DNA from: Saccharina japonica
Taxonomy: Eukaryota > Sar > Phaeophyceae > Laminariales > Laminariaceae
DNA length: 64,000 bases
Direction: 5' to 3'
Assembly (NCBI GenBank): GCA_008828725.1
Contig: MEHQ01003624.1
Location: 139,501 to 203,500, forward strand
Both the position numbers and the translations under genes were made by a program. Every line of letters begins with the position of its first letter. Position 1 is the first letter of the stretch. The notes below the pieces were generated by a model, which saw nothing but the letters and a program-made list of their open reading frames with translations, made no database searches and was not told the DNA's origin. Positions 49,301-57,472 of the stretch are shown here, one piece after another.

Positions 49301-50368
49301 TTCAGTTTTGCGACTTTCATTCGGCAGCCGGGATCCCGCTGTCATGTGCATAAATACGCAGAATATAGAACTCGGGATCCCGCCATGTATCATATACATG
49401 CTCGGAATATCGAAGTCGGGACCCCGCTAGTATCATAAACATACACCCCGCTATGTATCACGCACATACTCGGAATACAGATTCGGGACCCCTCTATCAT
49501 ATACGCACTCGGAATATAGAAGTCGATGTCGCCGCAACCTTATTTCTGAAACCTCCTCAACCCCCCCCCCCCCTCCTCCCTGCCCCTCCCCACTATATAA
49601 TTATTGATACATTTATTAGTTGGGTTGGCGTCGGACTTGGCACGACGCTGTAAAACACAGCCACTCGCTGCGTGAAGCTAGACAACCAAGGGGTGGCGTT
49701 TTTTTTTTTGTTTATTTTTTTTTGGCGGTCAGAAGCTGGCGTGTCGAGTTAGATGCAATGTAGGCGGGGTGGAGAACCTTTACTCCGCACAAGGGGAATG
49801 GTGTACCACGTAGTGTTAATATGGCGTAAAGGCGTCCGCGAGGGCAGTTACATAGTAATAACCCATTGCTGTCTCGCGAAGTGGCCACACAGAAATTAAA
49901 TTAACTCATTGAAGCTGTGTCATATGCAAAGTCCGCCTCAGAGGCGGTTTCTTAGCAGGAGGCAGCTCACCCTCAATCGACTGCCCAATACGCTCATGGG
50001 CGTTTCGCGCTTGGTGCAAAGCAATGTCTGCCTGGTGGTGAAACCAACGAGCTCGTCCCGCATTGTAGGAGGCGAGGTCTATGTCCATATGACTACGGGG
50101 CCGTAAGCACAGAACATGAGTACACGGCCCCCCCCCGCCCCCCCTCCTCCTTGCTCCCTTGCTCCCTCGCCCGGCTAGATCGGCTGGGCGGTACATTTCG
50201 GGGCTAGTGGCGCTGATCAACGAACACATCGAGGGGCTCGACGAATCGGATGCGCGCACCGAGATGGAGCTGTACTTTTCGAACACCCTTGACCACATCC
50301 GACGCAAAAAGACGCAGGAAGACATTCCCGACCGTCTCCGCGAAAAGTTCGCCTCCGTAACCATTTGA
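14392..50368 (+). CDS. VPS35: VPS35 retromer core subunit, fourteen exons over 36 kb
   Basis: VPS35 is the alpha-solenoid scaffold of retromer, binding VPS26 and VPS29 on endosomes for cargo recycling. Exons: 14392-14478, 15797-15901, 17134-17310, 21675-21821, 22396-22608, 23576-23665, 24698-24764, 25422-25624, 26388-26534, 33796-33909, 35088-35804, 36414-36632, 44395-44550, 50180-50368. Key matches are [18 protein letters not shown] (VPS26-binding motif, residue ~102), [36 protein letters not shown] and [12 protein letters not shown]. The 876 residues seen include about 140 extra low-complexity residues in exon 35088-35804. Exons for about 75 conserved residues (the human HPLRGLFLRNYL region) are absent between 17310 and 21675, an interval with a repeat array and an N. 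All joins except that gap and the last fit in phase. The final exon is one base out of frame with its clear AG acceptor (50178), so a sequencing indel or a missed microexon is likely. Confidence 0.95.
16057..16330. repeat. 65-bp minisatellite in VPS35 intron 2
   Basis: The block CAGTAGTAGACGATATCTAC recurs at 65-bp spacing (16059, 16124, 16189), then diverged copies follow. The units are built from CAGTAGTAG-like and GGTGCATATAG-like pieces. Confidence 0.85.
17668..17722. repeat. 9-bp tandem repeat ATCTGTATG
   Basis: About six near-perfect head-to-tail copies of a nine-base unit in VPS35 intron 3. Related, diverged ATCTGTAGATGAT units continue to about 17920. Confidence 0.85.
18276..19405. 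repeat. ~225-copy pure pentanucleotide array (TGTGC)n, ends at N
   Basis: A perfect run of a five-base unit (TGTGC/GTGCT) of about 1.13 kb in VPS35 intron 3, broken by a single N at 19405 before unique sequence resumes. A five-base unit leaves every frame open and gives long Ala-Val-Leu-Cys-Cys frames that are not genes. The true length is probably unresolved, and sequence is likely missing at the N. Confidence 0.98.
19406..21674. other. VPS35 intron sequence where conserved exon(s) are expected but absent
   Basis: Between the exon ending at 17310 and the exon starting at 21675, about 75 residues of VPS35 should be encoded. I read 17311-21674 in the plus-strand frames and found no match to the expected region. 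What is visible is GTTGAA-type simple repeat (19570-19640), a TGAC run (21118-21146) and unassigned sequence. Confidence 0.6.
21832..22140 (+). repeat. 27-bp tandem repeat, starts ten bases after a VPS35 exon
   Basis: About ten degenerate copies of TCTTCGAGCGTAACGGCTA plus AAGGGCG. In one plus frame the best copies read FERNGYK followed by two variable residues, repeated three to four times before a stop. The array begins ten bases after the donor of exon 21675-21821. Confidence 0.8.
22277..22326. repeat. (GCCT)n microsatellite
   Basis: About eleven perfect tetranucleotide copies, some 70 bp upstream of the VPS35 exon at 22396. Confidence 0.95.
22630..22700. repeat. GTT/GAT microsatellite
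   Basis: Trinucleotide GTT and GAT runs just downstream of the donor of VPS35 exon 22396-22608. Read in frame they would extend the protein with Val/Asp, but the GTGAGA donor at 22609 and the next exon argue for splicing. Confidence 0.85.
23695..23960. repeat. GTTGGTG-rich low-complexity tract
   Basis: G/T-rich degenerate repeat (GGTGGTGTTGGTGTTGG-like) in VPS35 intron sequence. Confidence 0.8.
24386..24472. repeat. (GAGGG)n simple repeat
   Basis: Pentanucleotide purine repeat in the intron upstream of VPS35 exon 24698-24764. Confidence 0.9.
25076..25190. repeat. (CAC)n microsatellite
   Basis: About 115 bp of CCA/CAC trinucleotides with small interruptions. It generates poly-His, poly-Pro, poly-Thr and poly-Val shadow frames. 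Confidence 0.95.
26857..26980. mobile_element. MITE with CGGGGGAGCATAGTAAAT-type terminal inverted repeats
   Basis: The left end reads TTACGGGGTGGGCTAATG, TAGTAAATAG, AACC. The right end, GGTCCTATTTACTAG then TTTACTATGCTCCCCCGTAA, is its diverged inverted complement. A related element is at 40978-41094, and half copies are at 34190-34232, 38110-38150 and 39590-39630. There is no coding capacity. Its right half is contained in every unit of the adjoining satellite. Confidence 0.7.
26921..30465. repeat. 210-bp satellite array, ~17 units, in VPS35 intron
   Basis: Units starting TACACAGAGTATTTGGTCCT recur exactly every 210 bp from 27301 to 30241, fifteen starts that look identical by eye. Two diverged or partly deleted units precede them, and the last unit carries small changes. 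The unit is AT-rich, full of TAATAGTAG/CTACTATTA self-complementary words, and includes the terminal sequence of a dispersed MITE. It lies in the 7.3-kb intron between VPS35 exons 26388-26534 and 33796-33909. Confidence 0.97.
30797..33410. mobile_element. ~2.6 kb insertion bounded by CTAGTTGGCTGGC-like inverted repeats
   Basis: The left end has a hairpin: ACTAGTTGGCTGGC, a four-base GCTA loop, then the exact complement (30798-30829). The right end (about 33363-33410) carries related words ACTAGCCAGCTA, TAGCTGGCAACTA and AGTCAGCCAACTC. Inside are a GC-rich GGAGGCGCCCCCGGAGGGCC stretch and an 80-residue Pro/Glu-rich open frame from 30800 without a recognisable domain. Two single N positions (32063, 32717) lie within. 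I infer a non-autonomous element; no transposase is visible. Confidence 0.45.
31892..31942. repeat. ~20-bp triplicate repeat
   Basis: Three tandem copies of AGACTGGGATCGACCAAA with one or two differences. Confidence 0.8.
33583..33713. repeat. (ACCAT)n microsatellite
   Basis: About 25 copies of a five-base unit with three small interruptions, ending 80 bp before VPS35 exon 33796. The surrounding sequence is also rich in ATACGATG-type words. Confidence 0.95.
33929..34126 (+). repeat. Dispersed C-tailed element, 5' part (copy A2)
   Basis: Starts GAAGTGGCCACACCGGAATT, continues ATTAACTCATTGAGGC and CGCGCTTGGTGC, and stops after GTGCTCCGTCCCGGG. It matches copy A1 (49876-50133) over about 195 bp with many differences. 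It lies about 20 bp after the donor of VPS35 exon 33796-33909, in sense orientation. Confidence 0.8.
35172..35645 (+). other. Lineage-specific low-complexity insert within VPS35
   Basis: The coding sequence of exon 35088-35804 carries about 158 residues of poly-Ala, Ser/Gly/Glu-rich, acidic Gly-Glu and then Val/Pro-rich sequence between [15 protein letters not shown] and [14 protein letters not shown]. The frame stays open throughout and both flanks align to VPS35. Human VPS35 has only about 18 residues here. It is probably a disordered loop between solenoid helices. Confidence 0.8.
35866..36080. repeat. GTTGGTGTT-type low-complexity tract
   Basis: Degenerate G/T trinucleotide repeat just downstream of the VPS35 exon ending at 35804. 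Confidence 0.8.
38238..38272. repeat. Short 10-bp tandem repeat
   Basis: Three to four copies of CGCGATAGCT in the 7.8-kb VPS35 intron 36633-44394. Confidence 0.85.
39795..39975. repeat. ~180-bp diverged direct repeat, left copy
   Basis: Matches 40735-40915 across the words TTTGCGTCTGAC, CCCGCTC, TTGAAGCGA, CCCAAGG and GGAAGGACGT. Both copies read FASDxARSLKRxQGLGV in a plus frame. Function is unknown; it looks like a decayed interspersed repeat. Confidence 0.7.
39990..40168 (-). mobile_element. MITE with GATGTTAAGAATC ends, copy 1
   Basis: About 170 bp with inverted ends related to CGCGACAGATGTTAAGAATC. Internally it shares TGGAATTTTGGGGGGGAAA and GTGTGGAACACACCCAGTC with the copies at 42145-42316 and 57193-57472. 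No open frame. Confidence 0.75.
40735..40915. repeat. ~180-bp diverged direct repeat, right copy
   Basis: Partner of 39795-39975 about 940 bp away. The shared open frame continues somewhat further here, but it is not a recognisable protein. Confidence 0.7.
40978..41094. mobile_element. Complete-looking ~117-bp MITE (CGGGGGAGCAT ends)
   Basis: The left end GCGGGGGAGCATACAG then TAGTAAATA faces the right end GGTCCCATTTACTATGG, TCCCCCGTCAC as an imperfect inverted repeat. Same family as 26857-26980 and the source of half copies in the same VPS35 introns. Confidence 0.75.
42145..42316 (+). mobile_element. MITE with GATGTTAAGAATC ends, copy 2
   Basis: Opens GGCGATATATGTTAAGAATC, contains GTGTGTTCCACACTATTTTC and closes TCAGATTCCTAACATCTGTC. 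This matches copies 1 and 3. Confidence 0.75.
42330..42470. repeat. GGGTCGGGTC / GACCCGACCC hairpin repeat
   Basis: GGGTCGGGTC words on the left and a (CCCGA)n run on the right can pair into a long imperfect hairpin. It lies just downstream of MITE copy 2. Confidence 0.7.
42768..42793 (+). pseudogene. Copied 3' end of a VPS35 exon
   Basis: CACCTCTTCTGG, TCCCCGG, ACGAGGT repeats the last bases of exon 36414-36632 including its donor GT (36608-36633), 25 of 26 bases identical. It sits 6 kb downstream in the next part of the same intron. The flanks do not continue the match, so only a fragment was copied. Confidence 0.75.
43865..43955. repeat. ~48-bp tandem duplication
   Basis: GTAACCCTTTTCCC, TCTCCAAAAATGCTCCTAC occurs twice in succession with one change. 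Confidence 0.8.
45260..46002. mobile_element. 743-bp element with 22-bp terminal inverted repeats
   Basis: The left end begins AGACCTATGCCAATGGGAAA and the right end is its exact complement, finishing TGGCATAGGTCT. No transposase frame is visible inside, so it would be non-autonomous. No clear target-site duplication seen. Confidence 0.7.
46914..46985 (-). other. tRNA-like sequence, probably pseudogene or SINE head
   Basis: On the minus strand, GGGCTAGCAGGTAACCA resembles a pol III A box and AATTCGAGCCC a B box, about 40 bp apart, with a D-arm-like GTGG/CCAC stem. The acceptor and T stems do not pair properly, so I do not call a functional tRNA. Confidence 0.3.
47827..48265. mobile_element. 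439-bp element with ~36-bp terminal inverted repeats
   Basis: The left end CAGCCGATTTTCATAATTGA continues GAATTGCCTTTCCGAT. The right end is its complement with one mismatch, closing AAAATCGGCTG. No protein-coding capacity, so a MITE-type element in the last VPS35 intron. Confidence 0.85.
48640..49330. repeat. Degenerate tandem repeat around CTGTGACTTTCAG
   Basis: Words of the form CCTGTGACTTTCAGT then CATGTA and GGTAAATAA recur about ten times at irregular 40-70 bp spacing. Confidence 0.75.
49330..49520. repeat. Degenerate ~50-bp tandem repeat around CTCGGAATA
   Basis: Four or more copies of TCGGAATATAGAAGTCGGGA, CCCCGC, ATGTATCA-like sequence follow the previous repeat directly. Confidence 0.75.
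49876..50133 (+). repeat. Dispersed C-tailed element, longest copy, abutting last VPS35 exon (copy A1)
   Basis: Runs from GAAGTGGCCACACAGAAATT through AGTCCGCCTCAGAGGCGG and TTTCGCGCTTGGTGC to GACTACGGGGCCGTAAGC, ACATGAGTAC and a long C tract. The pyrimidine-rich tail leads straight to the CTAG acceptor of the final VPS35 exon (50178), in sense orientation. Confidence 0.85.
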
Positions 50369-51646
50369 TTTTGAAAGGCAAAATGGGGTTTCTAAAGACC
50401 TAACCACCAAGCGTGAGCGCCGGGGTGGGGGGGGGGGGGGTCACGTTCAAGATTCCCCATATTTGCTGCTAGTATCAGGGGTTTTTTTATTTTTCGAATG
50501 GCGGCGGGGGGGGGGGGTTCACGTTGAAGTTTCCCGGTAACTGCTTCTATTGATGCCTACTGGAGGGGGGGGGAGGTCACTTTCAGGGTTCCCTGTAGTT
50601 GCTGCTGTTTGAGATGTACTGGCACGTAGGCGTTATGCACGAAGAGGGCGCGGTTGGCTGCGTGGCGGAAGGCGCGCGCGGGGGGGGAGGGTTCCCTGAT
50701 ACGACCTGTTTTTGGAAAAGCGAAAGGTCGGTGCCCATTCAGGCCTCTGCCTCTGGCTGAAGCGGAGCAGAGAGTGCAGGTTTCTTTTTTTTGTTTTCGT
50801 GTGCGGCCTTCTGTGGGCGATGCGGACAGTGACGATGACGCCGCCTGATGACAGAACGAGAAAAAATTCCGCCTCCCCCTACGTACAGCAGTGTGGCGCT
50901 TTCGTACGATACTGCTATTAATTAATAGGCTCGGAGAAGCGCGAAGGCGCGATTTTTCCTTGCTGTTGTTTTTTTTCCGTCCCACCCAATCAGCGCTGTT
51001 GGCGTTTCGTTTGGCGTGTACGATATGTCCGGATGTCTTGTTCGTCGCCGTGTCTGCAATGGGAGGAGCGCGGGCGTAGGGCGAAGTATTGCATATTATT
51101 GCAAAAAAAGACTGTTATACACGACCGTTTTGACTACTGTATGCGTAGGAGTGGCATTGGCGACTTTTTATAAGCTCCGTTCTTTTTTATTGTGGCGTAG
51201 GTATGAGGCTGGGCTGCTTTAGCCGTCGCTTTAAAAAGTTTAGGAGCTGAAGGTTTGCGGCCGCGTTGTCATAAAAATGGTGCTGCGCTGATGTTTCCCT
51301 CCCATCTTGTTTTTGTTGGGTCGGTTGTCCTGTGTCCTCAACCGGAGGCTTAAGGAGCGTGCTGACTGTCGGTGGCGGAGTACCGTCGTCGGTAGTGGAT
51401 AACCGACCGGCTTTTTTGTTGCGTACCCTATCTACCTACTATTAATTCGTACGGAGTCGTAGGGCTTCTTTATTGGCTATATCTGCTTGGTGTTTATGGA
51501 GTCATCCCTGTGTTTCCCGCATCACGAATCTCTCAATAGTTCTACGTATTAATAGCAGCAGCAAAGCTCAATGGATGTTTGAAGACGGCGTCGGCGGAAT
51601 GGCAGATTGGTTTGCTTGGCGGGGGTTGTCCTGCGCCTGTCGGTGG

Positions 51647-51687
<41 letters not shown>

Positions 51688-52272
51688 ATAATGCTGCTAA
51701 ATGCTAATGCTGTCGCTTCTGCAGCAGCAGCAACTGGGTGTCGTGGCTGCTGTAGTCTTCCCGTCAGCAATCAACAGTAATGAAAGCGAGACGCGCGTTT
51801 TTTTGTTGAGGAGTGGTGGGTAGATGGGTGGGGGGTGGGGGAGTGGGTGCCTTTTGTTGGTGAGCGCCACTTCTGAAGAAACGCACACAAAAAACGGACA
51901 GACGCAAATAGCACGCACTCCCACACTGCTTTCTTGCCGCTTGCGGCGATCAAGTAAAAAGTCATCAATCAAGTATAATAGTGGACTTCTTTGTTGGCGG
52001 CTGATCGATGTTATTATGCCTCTTTCAAAACCAAAGCTGGCGCTGAACACATTCGAGAGGAAGTGAGGACGAGGAGTGCCCGGCGACCAATCGATCTATC
52101 GATGACGACGTTCGCACGGGATTCCATAAGCAACATGCATGCCTCGTTGTGTGCTGTATTTATCTTGTCTGCGTGGTGGTCCCCTACTAATCGGCGCCTC
52201 GTCCGCCCAAATTGGGAACGAAATCCTCCGGGACCTTCCCCCCCCCCTCGCTTGAATATGAAGTCCCCCCCC
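50369..52272. other. Region downstream of VPS35, no gene recognised
   Basis: It includes poly-G runs (50430-50700) and a CTG microsatellite at 51648-51690. The short open frames show no conserved domain. The first part is presumably the VPS35 3' untranslated region. Confidence 0.5.
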
Positions 52273-52923
52273 NNNNNNNNNNNNNNNNNNNNNNNNNNNN
52301 NNNNNNNNNNNNNNNNNNNNNNNNNNNNNNNNNNNNNNNNNNNNNNNNNNNNNNNNNNNNNNNNNNNNNNNNNNNNNNNNNNNNNNNNNNNNNNNNNNNN
52401 NNNNNNNNNNNNNNNNNNNNNNNNNNNNNNNNNNNNNNNNNNNNNNNNNNNNNNNNNNNNNNNNNNNNNNNNNNNNNNNNNNNNNNNNNNNNNNNNNNNN
52501 NNNNNNNNNNNNNNNNNNNNNNNNNNNNNNNNNNNNNNNNNNNNNNNNNNNNNNNNNNNNNNNNNNNNNNNNNNNNNNNNNNNNNNNNNNNNNNNNNNNN
52601 NNNNNNNNNNNNNNNNNNNNNNNNNNNNNNNNNNNNNNNNNNNNNNNNNNNNNNNNNNNNNNNNNNNNNNNNNNNNNNNNNNNNNNNNNNNNNNNNNNNN
52701 NNNNNNNNNNNNNNNNNNNNNNNNNNNNNNNNNNNNNNNNNNNNNNNNNNNNNNNNNNNNNNNNNNNNNNNNNNNNNNNNNNNNNNNNNNNNNNNNNNNN
52801 NNNNNNNNNNNNNNNNNNNNNNNNNNNNNNNNNNNNNNNNNNNNNNNNNNNNNNNNNNNNNNNNNNNNNNNNNNNNNNNNNNNNNNNNNNNNNNNNNNNN
52901 NNNNNNNNNNNNNNNNNNNNNNN
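52273..52923. other. Assembly gap (651 N)
   Basis: A run of undetermined bases flanked on both sides by C homopolymers. Open frames reported across it are meaningless. Confidence 0.99.
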
Positions 52924-54348
52924 CCCCCCCCGGTGTTCTGTTGCCTTTTCAATCGCAGTGAGTAGCAGCAGCAGGCTGTGGTGGTGAAATGAGGATTAGT
53001 TCCCCTCTTCTTCTCGCTGCTTGCTGGATATTTTTTTTGCTGGTTTGGTGGTGATCTGCGTGTATGTATGCGTGCTTCTACCTTTATTTCTTAGGTTGTG
53101 GCTTCCTGTACTCCTGCTCCATGTCGTACTGAAACTTCCGCTGTACCCAAAACCGGTACCTGGGACCATGTATATGACACAACAAGTAAAAGTACTACGT
53201 ACTACGAACATTGATTGTCAAGGTCAGACAGCAAAGCTAAACAATTATACGAGTACGTCAGTTCGACCAAACGAACTGACTGCTTGCTGTTGTTTGTTGT
53301 GGTGGTATACCGTTGGTACCTGTGGTACGAGTACAGCGTCGCCCGTTGTATTCATTTTTGTTTGTGCATGTATCATATGTATTTTTGTACTGACTGGTGG
53401 TGTGCTGAAGTACCGATCCCTGTGCCGGTGTACTCCAGCTGCTGCTTGCTGCGTGTACGGATCGTCATGTCATGGTATCCATGTTTTGTCTTGGGACGGG
53501 TACAAACAGCAGTACGTGGTCGCGGGATCACAAGAATAAGTACTCGCGGAAGCCTGTCGGTGTCGCACTACGTATGATCGTATGATACGTTTTCTTTGTT
53601 CGAATTTATCAAAATATTCAAACATTCAAACTTGGAAGAGCCGGTGTGTCGAAAACTGTCAAAAATAGCAGAAAACAAAATCAAAATCATTTTCTTAAGC
53701 GGGGAAATTATGAAATTATTCAAACTATCGCAGGGACCTCCCTCAAATCAAGTAAATCATGAAAATACAAAATGAAAAAAACGGAATTGTCAAAAACGTA
53801 AAAATCGAAATCGATATTACTCGTCGCCGCCACCAATCAGCATCAAGCCATTGAACAATCAAGTCAAATCAATCAAAGTGGCGTTTCTTATCTTCGTCCG
53901 TCATCAAATCTTCAAATCGGACAAAAATGTGATGTGTCTAGATTCTGGATGCAGTGACCGTCCCCAGACGTGGCGAGAGAGGATAGACCTACCGAGACAC
54001 GAAGCAGCTACCCTCGCGTCATCCCATCTCCAAGCAGGCCAACCAAGCGGCGGGTGGCGCTCGCCGTTCACACGTCATCTGCGCCCCGTTTCGGACGCGC
54101 TCCGGAGACAGCGACGACGACGGCACACAACAGACTTTGTGAGTACGTCGCCAGACGAGGGGAGGACGCGAGGCTACGCGCTGGTTCCTCTGTAGGGTGA
54201 CGTGTCACACAGCCTTGTACTGAATGGTTTAGTGCTGCGGTCGTCTCCAGCGTTCAACGCACGAAGGCCGAAGAAACCGTACACGGCCATATAGGGGAGG
54301 GACTAGCGGCGTTTGCTGCCCCAAACGGCAACAACACACAGCAGGGAG

Positions 54349-54380
<32 letters not shown>

Positions 54381-54698
54381 CTGTTTGTTTTTGTTTTTTT
54401 TCACCGCAGCGAGCAGCAGTAGTAATAGTAGTAGTAATAGTAGTACGCTAACGTACTGCTCCGCACCGCAGTCTGCGGAACCACGGCGCGCCCATCATCA
54501 TCGTCACCGGGCACTGAACAAAGCATCTTCGACAACAACCACAACAACAGCAGCAGCAGCCTCAGTGTTCGCCCCAGAGCCCGGCGGGGAGAGAGCCTCG
54601 GCAAAGTTGTCGTCCCGTTTCCCTACTATTCGGGCTGGGGGGAAGACGAGGCAGGCAGTGCCAGAGCCCCTTCTCTACGCGGCCCCCTTCTAGCAGAC
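52924..54698. other. Intergenic stretch with possible 5' exon signals, unassigned
   Basis: Contains a (CAG)n run (54343-54380). An Arg-rich open frame (about 53931-54137) stops at a good GTGAGT donor. I could not join it in phase to the ORF starting at 54699, so it is not called as an exon. Confidence 0.4.
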
Positions 54699-55199
54699 AT
54701 GTTTACCCGGAAACAGCAATGGAGACGGACACGCACGCGCAAACACGCTTGGGGCAACCTTCCACCAGAGGTTGTCGAGGCAATGCTGGCCGCAGGAGGC
54801 GGAACCGGGGTGCCCAAGTCCGTCTCTTGGGACCACAGCTACTCGGCTGGGCTGAAGTCGAGGACTACCGAGGCCGCTGACGCTGCGCGTCGCGCTGCCA
54901 AGCAGGAGGACTCCTCCAGGGCAAAGGAGGCAGCTGTGGCGGCGCGAGCTGCCAAGACTAATAGCAGCGCTGCTGTCGGGGCGGCGGCTGCCACGGCTGC
55001 GGCTGGTGCGGCGGAGGGGGCGGCGCCGGCGGTTCACTTACCGCGTTCTGTTTCGTGCTCGTCGCTCGCGCCGAAGCGCACGCTGTTCCCCCGGACTTCT
55101 TCGAGGGATGACCTGGGTCCGTCGGCGGCTGCGAGGAGAGCGAATACCGCGAGAGGGCGCCTGCTGCCTCGTCGCCGGGGTGTGAGCTTTGATACTCAG
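54699..55199 (+). CDS. Putative first exon of an unknown Ala-rich protein
   Basis: An ATG opens 167 codons (starting MFTRKQQWRRTRTRKHAWG) and the frame reaches a GTGAGA donor after SFDTQ. The composition (Ala/Arg/Ser-rich, disordered middle) and codon use look coding, unlike the flanks. Two stretches fit the PP1-docking consensus [RK]x[VI]x[FW]: KSVSW near residue 46 and RGVSF near residue 161. A related SVS stretch is RSVSC. A possible short last exon at 55332-55349 would add five residues and a stop. Otherwise reading through ends at 55226. No family is recognised, and downstream exons may exist. Confidence 0.45.
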
Positions 55200-55349
55200 G
55201 TGAGAGAGAGAGAGAGAGCGACTTGACGATAATTGGCTGACTGCTGCCTGCAGCTGCTGGGCAAAGTGCAAAACAGCCTCACCCGTTATGTTATGATTCA
55301 ATTAAGTTTGTGTTTCTCTCTGGTGGCACAGGTATGTAGAATAGGTTGA

Positions 55350-56896
55350 TGTTCCTTGGGGATGAGCCGACGCCTGCCGTTGTTGACACTAGAAAGATAG
55401 ACAGATGTGCGAGGCTACAGCAGTAGCAGCACAGCAGCAGTACGTACGTCGGCATGCTCCACGGCAAGCAGATGACTCGCTTCTCGAGTGGTGAGTGCCA
55501 CGACCTCGGAGTTGGTTGTTGTGTACGTTCATTGTCCGGGACAGAGAGAGAGAGTCATAATGTCATAATGCTACGTACACAGCAGTACGTAGTAGATACG
55601 AGTACCACATCCAACATTCACTCGTACGCGTACGTACAAGGTACAAAAGGCCAAAGCAATCGCTGTGGAAATGCTGCTGGTATGAGCTACCCCACGGGAA
55701 TGCTTTTGGGAAAAATATTATTCGTTCTCTCATGTGCTCATATCATGTGTGTGTGTGTGTGTGTGTTCTTCACATTAAACCTTCCTTTCTACCCGTCGAC
55801 ATCCAGCACACCCAGTGTCCGTGCCGATTCTTCATCCTAAAAAGGTACCAGTTCTGTGGTCACAAAACTACGACACAGAGATACTACACTCAGTGCAGTA
55901 AGCAGAGCAGACAATGCAACGCCATATACGACAGGCAAGACCTACCCTGCTAACAATCCAGGTGCATGCAAGAGAAAAAAAGAGAAAAAAGAAAAAAAGC
56001 GAAAAGAAAAAATAATAAAAAGTAAATATACTGAAGCAAATCAATAATCAAGCAACCAAATAAAAAGCATGACAAAAAAAGAAAGAAAGTGTCGTGCTTC
56101 TCCCAGAGGAGATGCGACCTCCAATAAAAAACCAAATGAAATGAAAGAAAATAAAATGGACCGAAACAGCGCCAACAGAGCAAGACTGAGAACGACAGGA
56201 TAGGACAGCCAGCCGGAGCACACCGAAGGCCAGCCGAGGCAGGTTTGTGCCCATAGTACAGGCAGGTTCTACCAGCTAGTCGGTCTGGCACCTACTCTGT
56301 TTGCCGTCTCTTTCCAGCTTTCGTCCGTCCTGGTTTCCCTATGACCCCCCCCACCCTCCGTCTCCCTTCCCTTGGGCGCCACCCATACAACGGGTACGTG
56401 GCACTTCCAACTCAATTCCGTTTCGTTCTCGTGTAACACACGAGAGTCCCGGAAAGAGAACGGGGAATGTGTGGCGTCTCGACCTTTACCATATTCGTCG
56501 GTGACAAGTCTCGCGACTCTCTCAGGACGGGCACTGCTGCTTGTTGTGTTGTTTTGAATTTTGAACTGCCCTTGTATTTTATGCCGCGTACGTACGAGGA
56601 GAGGGTATTAGCCCTACGGCGCAAAGCGTCTCGCGCGTGCATGTTTCCTGTCTCCCGCCAGCAGAGACAGGCCCTCCCTCTCCCAGCCCAGATATACCCT
56701 GGTACATTGCTGAGGCGCTGCTGAACTCCTGAATCTAAACCATTGAAGAATCAAGCCATCAGCCATCGAGAGATCGGTCTATACTTCCCTTTTCGTTTTT
56801 TTGTTCTTTTGTTCTTTACTATATACTGCTGTTGTAGTTGTCGTAGTCAATTATTAATATCAATCGCAGCAACCTAACAACCACGGCAACGACAGC

Positions 56897-56940
<44 letters not shown>

Positions 56941-57192
56941 CCCAACAGAATGTACGTTGTCGTGCTCCACACAGCAGAAGTACGAGTCTTGTCCCGGCGG
57001 GAACAAACGTAAACGTGTTTCTCTTCTCTTGTGTCATCACATGGGTAACACTACGGCCTACGTACTATTAATATTCATATTAATATCAATATTATATATA
57101 CAATTATAATTAGGCTGGTGAACTACTGAACCAAATATACCACACACCTCCGATAGATCATGACAATGACTGCTGACTGCTGCTGTACAGCA
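55350..57192. other. Repeat-rich intergenic region
   Basis: Contains GTAC-rich words and a (CAA)n microsatellite at 56888-56941. At 55786-55930 a copy of a dispersed sequence (TTAAACCTTCCTTTCTACCC, GTCGACATCCAGC) also occurs, inverted, at 60160-60380. No gene recognised. Confidence 0.5.
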
Positions 57193-57472
57193 GTAGGCGA
57201 CAGATAGATAGATGTTAACCCTTTGTAGGACTGGAGTCCCGTTTTGGGAGAAATTACTTATAATTAGAATGGATTGTCCCCAAAACGGGTCTGCAGTCCT
57301 AAAAGGGTTAAGAATCTATTATTTTAGACCAGACTGGAATTATTCATTATTATCCAGAGTGGGTGTGTTCCACACTATGTTCAGTACAAAGAGATCGCAG
57401 TGTTATTTATTTCCCCCCCAAAATCCCAGTCTCAAATTCTTAATTATCAGATTCTTAACATCTGTCACGTAC
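57193..57472 (+). mobile_element. MITE with GATGTTAAGAATC ends, copy 3, interrupted
   Basis: Same element as 42145-42316 (shares GTGTGTTCCACACTATGTTC and CAGATTCTTAACATCTGTCA). It is split after GATGTTAA by a second, 97-bp element with TTAA duplication. Confidence 0.8.
57215..57311. mobile_element. piggyBac-type MITE nested in another MITE, TTAA target duplication
   Basis: TTAA then CCCTTTGTAGGACTG opens the element and CAGTCCTAAAAGGG then TTAA closes it. The inverted repeats continue inward through CCCGTTTTGGG, about 30 bp in all. Removing it with one TTAA restores GATGTTAAGAATCT of the host element. TTAA duplication plus CCC ends is the hallmark of the piggyBac superfamily. Confidence 0.8.

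Noticed and set aside
51991-52965. Open frames across the N run
   Set aside because: They consist of undetermined bases; only the short flanks are real sequence.
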